From Nonomuraea wenchangensis (GTDB taxonomy: Bacteria; Actinomycetota; Actinomycetes; Streptosporangiales; Streptosporangiaceae): DNA of 64,000 nt. Of the stretch, positions 50,301 to 58,133 are shown piece by piece. The translations under genes were made by a program, and so were the position numbers. The notes beneath the pieces were generated by a model. The model searched no databases. It was not told the origin of the DNA and saw only the letters and a list, made by a program, of their open reading frames with translations. The stretch is taken from contig NZ_FOHX01000003.1 in NCBI RefSeq assembly GCF_900111685.1, positions 310,001 to 374,000 on the forward strand, given 5' to 3'. Position 1 is the first letter of the stretch. Each line of letters opens with the position of its first letter.

Positions 50301-52198
50301 TTCCTGTCCACCTCGGCCGACGGCGTGTAGCGCAGGCCGAAGTCGTAGATCCAGGCGTTCTTGGTGGCCGGGTCGTTGTCCCTGTCGACCTCGTAGGGCC
50401 GCTCGTCCACGACCTCGACGCCGAGCCGCTGGATGAGGGGCAGCGCGTGGGACAGCGAGATCGGCGAACCGATCTTGTAGATCTTGAGCCGCCGCTCCCC
50501 CTCGGTCGCGTCGTACGGCTCGTACAGGTTGATCCCGACCTCGCCGCCGTCACCGCCCGCGACCAGCTCCTCCAGGCGGCGCAGGTCCACCACGGCCACT
50601 TTGGGCGGGAAGTCGGCCTTGTAGCCCTCGGGGAAGGCGGCGGCGTAACGGCGGGTGAGCGCCGGCGCCTCCTCCTCGGAGGTCATCTCGGCCAGCGCCA
50701 CGGCCAGGTCGTCCTCCCAGGAGCGGGTGATGGCGGCCAGGCGCGCCTCCAGCTCCTCCACGTCCACGCGCGGCGGCGGGAGCTGCTTGCCCCGCTCGCC
50801 CCGCACCACGACGTGCAGGCGGGCCAGCGACGACTCGCCGATCATCGCGCTGTAGTCGAGCGACCGGCCGCCCAGCGCCTTGAGCAGCACCTCCTGCATC
50901 TTCAGCCGGATCTTGGTGGTGTAGCGGTCGCGCGGCAGGTAGATGAGGCAGGAGATGTAGCGGCCGTAGTCGTCGCGGCGCAGGAACAGCTTGACCTGCT
51001 TGCGCTCGCGCAGCCGCAGCACGCCGAGCGCGATCGGCAGCAACTGCTCCACGGAGGTCTGGAACAGCTCGTCGCGCGGGAACGACTCCAGGATCTCGAT
51101 GAGGTCCTTGCCGTCGTGGCTGTCGGGGGCGAGCCCGGCCCGCTCCAGCACGTCGGCCAGCTTGCGGCGCAGCACCGGGATACGGGAGATCGACTCGTTG
51201 TAGGCCACGTGGGTGAACAGGCCGAGGAAGCGGCGCTCGCCGATGACCTCGCCGTCCGGCGAGAACATCTTGACCCCGATGTAGTCGAGGTAGGCCGCGC
51301 GGTGGACGGTGGCCCGCGAGTTGGCCTTGGTGATGATCATGAGCTGCTTCTCGCGCGCCTTGGCCCGCACCTCGGGCGGCAGCACGGAGAAGCTCTCGGA
51401 GCCGATCCGGTCGTCGCGCAGGATGCCGAGCGCCGCGCCCGGCAGCGCCCGCAGCGCCTCGCCACGGTCGGTGTCCTCCAGGCGGTACTCCCGGTAGCCG
51501 AGGAAGGTGAAGTGCCCGTCGGCGAGCCAGCGCAGCAGGTCGATGCTGTCCTCGACCTCGGCCGGCTCCAGCGGCGGCGGGCTCATGCTGAGGTCCTCGG
51601 CGACCTGGACGGCGACCGCCCGCATCTTCCTGAAGTCCTCGACCGCGTGGCGCACGTCGGTGAGCACCCGCTGCAGGTCGTTCTCCAGCGCCTTCAGCGC
51701 CGCCGGGTCGGCCTGCCTGTCGATCTCGATGTGGATCCAGGACTCGACCAGCATCTGGCCGGTGACGTCCTCCTGGCCACGGCCCAGCATCCGGCCCGTC
51801 ATGTCCCTGCGCACCCGCATCTGCGGGTGGACCAGCAGGTGGATGCCGAAGTCGTGCCGGTCCAGCTCCATCGTCACCGAGTCGACCAGGAACGGCATGT
51901 CGTCGGTGACCACCTCGACCACCGAGTGGCCGGGGTCCCACCCGTTCGCCTCGATGGTGGGGGTGAAGGCGCGGATCACGGCCCGGCCCTGGGGACGCTG
52001 CTCGGCGAGCCGGCGCTGTGACATCGCGGGGCCGTACACGTCGACGGCGTCGCGGTCCAGCAGGTCCTCGGGGGCCACGTGGCGGTAGTAGAGCCTCAGG
52101 AAGGACAGCGCCTCGTCGGTGATGTCGTGTTCGCTGCTCGCCACGCAGTGCTCGGCCGCTCGCTGGAGCAGCTCGTCCTTGGCCTCGTCGAGGGGCAT
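47324..52198 (-). CDS. NAD-specific glutamate dehydrogenase, large (about 180 kDa) type
   Basis: A 1624-residue protein of the bacterial large NAD-GDH family, catalysing oxidative deamination of glutamate to 2-oxoglutarate. The N-terminal half carries ACT-like and helical regulatory domains ([34 protein letters not shown] near residue 80). The catalytic core is at about 840-1250, with [13 protein letters not shown] holding the substrate Lys and a nucleotide-binding region after it ([40 protein letters not shown]). The long C-terminal extension is typical of the family. ATG at 52198 with AAGGAG 11 bases upstream; a GTG four codons upstream is disfavoured. It starts one base after the stop of a 91-residue ORF and probably belongs to a sigma/anti-sigma operon. 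Confidence 0.92.
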   Translation of the reverse strand: [1624 protein letters not shown]

Positions 52199-52199
52199 G

Positions 52200-52475
52200 T
52201 CAGGTCTCACTCCTTTGTGAGGGTTGGCCGGGCCGGTCAGGGCCAGGCTCTTGTTCCCGGAACAGCGGGAAGTAGTGGTGCGGGCGCGTGCGAACGCGCG
52301 GCGGCCCCTGCCAGGAGAGGGCGGCCGGGAAAGCATCCCACAGCGCGGGCGCCGCGGCGGGGCTCGGGAACGACGCGAGAAGGCCCCGGGGCGTCATCGC
52401 CTCCAGGACCTCGGCCTGCTCGCCGCCGGGGGGCCGGAGATGCCGGGGTACGAGCGCATCACCATCGATGCTCAC
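52200..52475 (-). CDS. Small protein translationally coupled to glutamate dehydrogenase (91 aa)
   Basis: A GTG at 52475 preceded by GGGGGAGG at six bases opens a 91-residue frame: VSIDGDALVPRHLRPPGGEQAEVLEAMTPRGLLASFPSPAAAPALWDAFPAALSW, then RVRTRPHHYFPLFREQEPGPD. Third codon positions are GC-rich as in real genes, and the stop lies one base before the glutamate dehydrogenase ATG, so the two are coupled. I do not recognise the family. It could be a regulatory subunit of the dehydrogenase, which is inference from position only. The 59-base gap to the anti-sigma gene suggests one transcript. Confidence 0.6.
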   Translation of the reverse strand: MSIDGDALVPRHLRPPGGEQAEVLEAMTPRGLLASFPSPAAAPALWDAFPAALSWQGPPRVRTRPHHYFPLFREQEPGPDRPGQPSQRSET

Positions 52476-52534
52476 CGAACACCTCCCCCTGAACGCCTTG
52501 CCGTTACCGATACCACCCGAAAAGGGGATGGACG

Positions 52535-52732
52535 TCAACGCGACATAGACATAGGGGGATCGTCGTCGGAAGCGGAGGGGGTGTGCTTCAGCTCGTCGAG
52601 CTGCTCGGGCAACTCGACGAGCTCGACGAGCTCACGCCGGCACTGCTCGCACTCGTCGAGGTGGCGCTCGAACGCCTCGTGCTCCTCTTCATCGAGGACG
52701 CCGAGGACGTAGGCGGCCACCTCGTCATGCAT
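52535..52732 (-). CDS. Zinc-binding anti-sigma factor
   Basis: A 65-residue protein: YVLGVLDEEEHEAFERHLDECEQCRRELVELVELPEQL contains the ZAS motif H-x3-C-x2-C (HLDECEQC) with an upstream His (EEEHEAF) as fourth zinc ligand. There is no membrane segment, so it is a cytoplasmic, probably redox- or zinc-responsive, anti-sigma factor. It overlaps the ECF sigma gene by one base (TGATG) and would bind and inhibit its product. Confidence 0.87.
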   Translation of the reverse strand: MHDEVAAYVLGVLDEEEHEAFERHLDECEQCRRELVELVELPEQLDELKHTPSASDDDPPMSMSR

Positions 52733-53286
52733 CAGCCGGCTACCCCCTTGTCCCGCAGCAGCTCGCGGAGAGCCCGGATGCCGTAGTAGAGCCGGGACTT
52801 CACCGTGCCCGGCGGAATCCCCAGAATCTCCGCCGCCTCACTTATCGTACGGTCTCGGAGGTAGGTCTGCTCAATGACTTCGCGGTGTTCGTCGGACAGA
52901 CTGCGGAGCGCGTCGGCGACGACGATCGCCGACAGGGCTCGCTCAGAGCCGTCCGGCACCGCCATCATGTCGACTTCGGGCGGCTCGACCTCGTGAGGCC
53001 GCACGCTCTTGCGTCGACGTCCGTCGATGACGATCCTGCGGGCTACCGTCAGTAGCCACGCCCATAAGAGGCTTGGTTCCCATTGCAGTCTTGCCGAGTT
53101 ACGCCAGGCTCGGACGAGCGTCTCCTGCACGACGTCTTCGGCCCATTGGAGGTCGTTACCAGTACTTTTGCGCACGTGGCGCAGCAGAGGGCCGCCGAAC
53201 TCCTGGTAAAGCACCGCGATGCGGTGCTCCGCCTCGGCATCAGCACTCTCGAACCTGCCGTCGAGGTGACCTAGCACGGGGCACAT
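52732..53286 (-). CDS. ECF RNA polymerase sigma factor
   Basis: A 184-residue sigma-70 protein with regions 2 and 4 only. Region 2 (LYQEFGGPLLRHVRKSTG..WAEDVVQETLVRAWRNSARL..WAWLLTVARRIVIDGRRRK) and region 4 (LRSLSDEHREVIEQTYLRDRTISEAAEILGIPPGTVKSRLYYGIRALRELL) are complete. The ATG at 53286 precedes CPVLGHLDGRF with AGGTG upstream. It is divergent from a cell-surface redox cassette; the shared region holds an ECF-like promoter and an inverted repeat, so both directions are likely self-controlled. The inducing signal is unknown. Confidence 0.9.
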   Translation of the reverse strand: MCPVLGHLDGRFESADAEAEHRIAVLYQEFGGPLLRHVRKSTGNDLQWAEDVVQETLVRAWRNSARLQWEPSLLWAWLLTVARRIVIDGRRRKSVRPHEVEPPEVDMMAVPDGSERALSAIVVADALRSLSDEHREVIEQTYLRDRTISEAAEILGIPPGTVKSRLYYGIRALRELLRDKGVAG

Positions 53287-53298
53287 CTTTACACCTTT

Positions 53299-53327
53299 GT
53301 TATCGGTCCGGTAGCCACTCCGATAAC
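53299..53327. promoter_or_regulatory. Inverted repeat and candidate autoregulated ECF promoter
   Basis: GTTATCGG, 13-base spacer, CCGATAAC: perfect 8+8 inverted repeat just upstream of the sigma gene. Reading the minus strand, GGAAT (near 53348) is followed after 17 bases by GTTATC, matching the -35 GGAA/-10 GTT pattern of ECF promoters, so the sigma factor may transcribe its own operon. Confidence 0.5.
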
Positions 53328-53394
53328 TCCAGTCATTTCTAACTATTCCCGGCCATAGCTGAACCTGACCCGCTGCCGCCGCGTACCTCCGACC

Positions 53395-54036
53395 ATGCAC
53401 AGGCTTTTGCGAGGCGAGCTGTTCATGCTCGGTGGCTTCGTCCTGGCCGCCGCCGTGACGATCGTGCTGGTCATGCCCCCGTCGATCGATCCGGCGGCCG
53501 CCCAGTTCACGCAGACGTCCGCGGGACCGCTCACCGCCGCGGACCGCGACCTGCTGGTCAAGGTCCGGCAGGCCGGTCTCTGGGAGATGCCCGCGGGCGA
53601 CATGGCCCAGACCCGAGCCGAGTCGCAGCGGGTCAAGGAGGTGGGCCGGCTGATCATGGAAGATCACAAGAAGCTGGACGCCCTGACCGTCCAGGCCGCC
53701 AAGAAGCTCGGCGTGGTCATCCCCGACGAGCCCAACGCCGACCAGCAACGCTGGCTCGCCCAGCTCGCGGCGGAGAGCGGCCCCGCCTTCGACAAGGACT
53801 ACGCGAACCTGTTGCGTGCCGCGCACGGCAAGGTCTTCACCGTCGTGGCGGGCGTACGGTCCGGCACCCGCAACACCGAGATCAGGAAGTTCGCCGCAGA
53901 AGGCATCAACTTCGTGATGCGCCACATGGCTCTTCTGGAGTCCACGGGCCTGGTCGACTTCCAGCAGCTCCCGGAGCCCCCGACGCCCTCACCTGCACCA
54001 CCCGTCGCTCTGGCGGTCGACACGAGGAGACACTAA
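53395..54036 (+). CDS. DUF4142 (ferritin-like) exported protein
   Basis: A 213-residue protein with an N-terminal hydrophobic signal or anchor (LFMLGGFVLAAAVTIVLVMPP) and a four-helix DUF4142 domain: TAADRDLLVKVRQAGLWEMPAGDMAQTRAESQRVKEVGRLIMEDHKKLDALTVQAAKKLGV and the later DKDYANLLRAAHGKVF. DUF4142 is a ferritin-like fold, often exported, of unknown function, often controlled by ECF sigma factors. The C-terminus is Pro-rich (LPEPPTPSPAPP). Divergent from the ECF sigma gene and one base from the DUF1996 gene. ATG at 53425 is an alternative start. Confidence 0.82.
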   Translation: MHRLLRGELFMLGGFVLAAAVTIVLVMPPSIDPAAAQFTQTSAGPLTAADRDLLVKVRQAGLWEMPAGDMAQTRAESQRVKEVGRLIMEDHKKLDALTVQAAKKLGVVIPDEPNADQQRWLAQLAAESGPAFDKDYANLLRAAHGKVFTVVAGVRSGTRNTEIRKFAAEGINFVMRHMALLESTGLVDFQQLPEPPTPSPAPPVALAVDTRRH

Positions 54037-55512
54037 ATGACGAGTTCCAGACGCATGGCCGCGGCCATGTCCGCCTTGGCCGTGGTGGCTAGCGGGCTGG
54101 TGTCCGCGGCCGTCATCGGCGTCACCCCCGCACGGGCCGATCACTGCGACCCGGCCGAGCAGGCATCCCAGGGTCAGCAGCAGAACAACAACCGGCAGCG
54201 GCGCAACGGCGACCAACAGGGCCAGGACGACCAGCAGGACCAGAACCAGAACCAGGGTCAGGACCAAGGCCAGAACCAGGACCAAGGCCAGAACCAGGAC
54301 CAGGGTCAGGGCCAGAACGACCAGCAGAACGGCGACCAGCAGCAGAACGACCAGCAGCAGGGAGGCGACCAGCAGCAGGGAGGCGACCAGCAGCAGGGCC
54401 AGGACCAGCAGCAGAACGGCGACCAGCAGGCCCCACAGGGCGGCGCCAAGCTGCTCGACCCGGCCGCGTCCCCCGAGGCCGCTCCCGAGGATGAGCAGAC
54501 CGCCTCGACGTTCTCCCGCCGCCGCAACAACCCCACCAGGACCGCCACGCCGGTCCCCACCAGGAACAACCCCGGCGGCGGCAACGCCTCGCCGACCGCC
54601 TCGCCCAGCGGCTCGGCCACGAACGACCCCGACGAGGCCGCCTGCGCCGACCTGGGCCCGTTCCCCGAGGACTTCGTCGACATCCGCCAGGTCGCCCCGC
54701 AGCGGGTGAACGCACGCTTCAACCGCAACGGCTCCCGCGGCACCTTCGTCTCCCAGTGCGGCAGGAACGAGAACAAGCACAACAACCCGGACAACTTCAT
54801 CGTGGCCCCCGGCGTGAGCAACGGGGCGCACCACCTGCACGACTACGTGGGCAACCTGTCGACGGACGCCTTCTCCACCGACGAGAGCCTGGCCGGGGCG
54901 GGCACCACCTGCCGGCTCGGCGACAAGTCCACCTACTTCTGGCCGGTGCTGCGCAACCGCAAGGTCGACGCGAACGACAACGACCCGGACGGCAACGTCG
55001 GCCAGCAGCTGACCGCCCGCGCGGTGCAGCTCCAGTTCCGCGGCAACGCCAGCTCCCGGGTGGTCGCCATGCCGAGGTTCCTGCGGATCATCACCGGTGA
55101 CGCCAAGGCCGCGACCAACGGCCCGGCCAACGCCAAGGCCGCCTGGTCCTGCACGGGATTCCAAAATCGCATAACTACCGACAAATATCCGCTTTGCCCG
55201 CGCGGCAGCCTCGTCCTTCGTATTCTGGACTTCCCGAGCTGCTGGGACGGACAGAACACCGACAGCGCCAACCATCGCACGCACGTGGTCTTCCCCGACC
55301 AGAACGGTGCCTGTCCGCAGGGCACGCGAGCCGTCCCGCAGCTCCGCATGACGCTCGCCTACTCGGTGCCGCAGGGTCCCTCGTACGCGCTGGACGCCTT
55401 CCCCGAGCAGAAGCACAACCCGGTGACGGACCACGCAGACTTCGCCAACGTCATGCCTGACCGGCTGATGCAGACCGTCGTCTCCTGCATCAACCGGGGC
55501 CGCCGTTGCTGA
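54037..55512 (+). CDS. DUF1996 secreted protein with long Gln/Asn/Asp-rich linker
   Basis: A 491-residue exported protein: signal peptide to about residue 34 ([11 protein letters not shown]), a 100-residue low-complexity region from about 43 to 140 made of QNQDQG, DQQQ and QQGGDQ units, a Ser/Thr/Pro/Asn linker, and a DUF1996 domain from about 215 to the end ([91 protein letters not shown]) with paired cysteines. DUF1996 is common in fungal and actinomycete secretomes, with function unknown; the His/Cys pattern could bind metal. It starts one base after DUF4142, so likely cotranscribed. Confidence 0.85.
   Translation: [491 protein letters not shown]
54150..54440 (+). repeat. Intragenic low-complexity repeat (CAG/GAC/AAC-rich codons)
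   Basis: Short imperfect tandem units (for example GACCAGCAGCAG and AACCAGGACCAAGGCCAG) encode the Gln/Asn/Asp-rich linker of the DUF1996 protein. Units of 12-24 bases recur with few changes, a likely hot spot for slippage and length polymorphism. Confidence 0.75.
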
Positions 55513-55584
55513 CCTGAGAACCGCGCCCGCGAAGGGTCATCCGCCTTCCGAGTCGCACCCTCACCCGACCTTGGAGGGAAATAG

Positions 55585-56418
55585 ATGCTCCACAGACGAC
55601 ACCCCCGGCACCACGCGACCCAGCTGGACACCCGAAGCGTCCGGCTGGGGGCCAGCGCCATGGTCATGGCGGTCCTGCTGTCGGCGTTCGCGCTGACCAG
55701 GACCGAGCGTGGCATCGAACTGCTCGGCCGCGGGGTCGGCTTCCTCGAGTTCTACGCGGGCGTGTTCGCCCTGGTGCTGCTGACCGCGACGGTCGCGCTC
55801 GGCATCATCACCACCGAACGCGTCTTCCTGTCGCCGCCGAACCGGGTCCGGGCGCAGCTCGCGCACCGGGCCACCGCCCTCATCGGGCTGGCCTACCTGA
55901 TCACGCACGTCTCCCTCATGATCAGTCTCGGCCACATCCCGCTGGGGGCGGCGTTCGTGCCGGTGGCCGGGATCTACGTGGCCCTCGGGACGGTGGCACT
56001 CGACCTGATGGTCCTGGCCGTGGTCACGGGGATGATCCGGGGACGCTTCGCGACGCGGAACAGGCCGTGGATGTGGCGGGTCATGCACTCCGCCGCGTAC
56101 CTGGCCTGGCCCGTCGCGATCATGCACGGACTCACGGCCGGCCGCCCGCCGGCCGGCTGGGTGGCCTGGTCGTACGTGGCCAGCCTGGCGGCGGTCGGCG
56201 GGGCGCTGATCGTACGCGTGCTGGCCTCGCTCCGCAGGCCGCCCGTGGTGGCCGAAAGGGTCGAAGGACCCGCGGTGACCGCTCCGGCGGCCGTGGGCGT
56301 GCCCGCCGAGCGGCCGCAGCGGATCGCCGCAAGCAACACGGCCGCCGCCACGGCGGCGGCGAGGAACGCGCCGGTGAGCCTCGCGGAGGCTCGCCGCAGA
56401 TACCGGGAGGCCGGTTGA
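55585..56418 (+). CDS. b-type heme membrane protein, ferric-reductase-like
   Basis: A 277-residue protein with six or so membrane spans. Two pairs of His residues lie in adjacent helices: H94 and H108 (LAHRATALIGLAYLITHVSLM) and H168 and H181 (MHSAAYLAWPVAIMHGLT), 13-14 residues apart, the spacing of bis-heme b ferric-reductase/NOX cores. No flavin domain is attached; the next gene encodes a soluble FMN/Fe-S protein that could donate electrons. The C-terminal 60 residues are a soluble Ala-rich tail. Functions as transmembrane electron carrier is inferred from the His pattern and neighbours. Confidence 0.75.
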   Translation: MLHRRHPRHHATQLDTRSVRLGASAMVMAVLLSAFALTRTERGIELLGRGVGFLEFYAGVFALVLLTATVALGIITTERVFLSPPNRVRAQLAHRATALIGLAYLITHVSLMISLGHIPLGAAFVPVAGIYVALGTVALDLMVLAVVTGMIRGRFATRNRPWMWRVMHSAAYLAWPVAIMHGLTAGRPPAGWVAWSYVASLAAVGGALIVRVLASLRRPPVVAERVEGPAVTAPAAVGVPAERPQRIAASNTAAATAAARNAPVSLAEARRRYREAG

Positions 56419-56449
56419 GTAACTCGATTGCCATCGCGAAGGAGCGACC

Positions 56450-58063
56450 GTGATCCCGGCCAGAGTGCCCAGGGTGCTGCGTATGGGTCCGGCCCGGCTG
56501 ACCGCCGGGCTGGACCACTGCCGTCGGCTGGACCTGCCCGCCCACCGCACGCTCCACGGCCTCGTGGAGCCGCGCGAGCTGGGCGAGCTCATCTCGTACG
56601 CCAACGAGGTGGACATGCGCGGGCGCGGCGGCGCGGCCTTCCCGTTCGCGCGCAAACTGCGGGCCGTGGCCGACGCGGCCGGCTCGAACGGCGAGAGCGT
56701 CGTGCTGGTCAACGGCGCCGAGGGCGAGCCGGCCAGCTCGAAGGACGCCATGCTGCTGACCCGCAACCCGCATCTCGTCCTCGACGGCGCGGTGCTGGCC
56801 GCCGAGGCCCTGGGAGCCAGGGAGGTGGTGGTCGCGACGGCCGGGGGCGAGGTGGCCGAGGCGTCCGTCGCCGCCGCGGTGGCCGAGCGCCGGGCGGCCA
56901 ACGTCTCCGGCGGGGCCGAGAGCCGGGTGCCGATCCGGGTGGTCGGCATCAAGGAGCGCTTCATCTCCGGCGAGGGCGGCGCGCTGGTCAAGGCGGTCAA
57001 CGGCGAGGAGGGCATCCCGCCCGGCCGCAAGAAGCGGGCCGCGACGAGCGGCGTGGACGGGCTGCCGACGCTGCTGTCCAATACCGAGACGTACGCGCAG
57101 CTCGCGCTGCTGGCCGAGTACGGCCCCCAGAAGTACGCCGCCGTCGGCACCGCCAAGGAGCCCGGCACCATCCTGCTCACCGTGAGCGGCGGCGCCGCCG
57201 ACGGCGCCGTCATCGAGACCCCGACCGGCACCCTGCTGGCCGACGTGCTCGCCATGTGCGAGGCCGACATCGGCGACGGGGTGCTGATCGGCGGCTACCA
57301 CGGCGCGTGGCTGTCGGCCGACGCCGTCGAGACGGCCGTGATCTCCCGCGAGGGCATGAAGGCCGCCGGCGCCACCCTCGGGGCCGGCATCATCGTGCCG
57401 CTGGGCGAGGCCACGTGCGCGCTCGGCGAGGCCGCCCGGGTCGCCTCCTACCTGGCGGGCGAGTCGGCCGGCCAGTGCGGCCCCTGCCGGCTCGGCCTGC
57501 CGGACATCGCCAAGCTGATGAACGCGCTGGTCGAGGGGACCGGCTCGGTGGACGCCGTACGCCGGGCCGTCCGGCTGGTCGAGCGGCGGGGCGCGTGCTT
57601 CCACCCCGACGGCACCGCCAAGTTCGTGCTGTCGGCGCTGGACGCCTTCGAGGCGGAGATCGCGCTCCACCTGGAGCACGGCTCGTGCGGGCGGCCGGTG
57701 CGCGGCGTCATGCCGATGCCCGAGCGCGCGGCCGAGCTGGAGTACCGCCTGGAGGTGGACTGGTCGCGCTGCCAGGGCCACGGGCTGTGCGCGCACCTGC
57801 TGCCGGAGTTCGTGGAGCTGGACGACTACGGCTTCCCGTCGTTCCGCAACGTGCCCGCGTGGATGGCCAAGGAGGCGCGGCGGGCCGTGGACATGTGCCC
57901 GGCGCTGGCCCTGCGGCTGGCCGGCACGGGCGGGGACGGGCACGGGCCCGGCCCGTCGAAGCCGACCGGCTCGCCGCTCCGGCTGGTCAAGGACGGCGTG
58001 ATGAAGGCGGCGAGCGTGCCCAGGCTGGCCCGGGCCGGCGCCGGAGGAGGAGCGGCCGGGTGA
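56450..58063 (+). CDS. NuoF-like flavoprotein fused to a 3Fe-4S-type ferredoxin
   Basis: A 537-residue cytoplasmic protein. Residues 1-410 resemble NuoF: GRGGAAFPFARKL (58-70) and NGAEGEPASSKD (88-99) bind FMN and NADH, then an SLBB-like stretch, then the N3 cluster region GESAGQCGPCRLG, with C343, C346 and C383; the first of the four canonical cysteines is A340. Residues 430-495 are a ferredoxin with C441-x5-C447 and C483-P, the 3Fe-4S pattern. It could pass electrons from NAD(P)H to the membrane b-type protein encoded 31 bases upstream. GTG start with GAAGGAG at five bases. Confidence 0.85.
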   Translation: MIPARVPRVLRMGPARLTAGLDHCRRLDLPAHRTLHGLVEPRELGELISYANEVDMRGRGGAAFPFARKLRAVADAAGSNGESVVLVNGAEGEPASSKDAMLLTRNPHLVLDGAVLAAEALGAREVVVATAGGEVAEASVAAAVAERRAANVSGGAESRVPIRVVGIKERFISGEGGALVKAVNGEEGIPPGRKKRAATSGVDGLPTLLSNTETYAQLALLAEYGPQKYAAVGTAKEPGTILLTVSGGAADGAVIETPTGTLLADVLAMCEADIGDGVLIGGYHGAWLSADAVETAVISREGMKAAGATLGAGIIVPLGEATCALGEAARVASYLAGESAGQCGPCRLGLPDIAKLMNALVEGTGSVDAVRRAVRLVERRGACFHPDGTAKFVLSALDAFEAEIALHLEHGSCGRPVRGVMPMPERAAELEYRLEVDWSRCQGHGLCAHLLPEFVELDDYGFPSFRNVPAWMAKEARRAVDMCPALALRLAGTGGDGHGPGPSKPTGSPLRLVKDGVMKAASVPRLARAGAGGGAAG

Positions 58064-58133
58064 CGGACTCGTGACGAACCCGGTGCTCCATGCCGGCGTC
58101 TCACCGTTGGGCACCACGACGGAGAGGACCCTC

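Noticed and set aside
47519-52021. 1500-residue open frame on the plus strand opposite glutamate dehydrogenase
   Set aside because: It is the antisense shadow of a GC-rich gene: Gly/Arg/Val/Leu-rich composition, no domain, and the minus-strand gene has clear motifs.
54150-54440. CRISPR-like repeats
   Set aside because: Units are short, imperfect and in frame within a coding sequence, with no spacers or cas genes.
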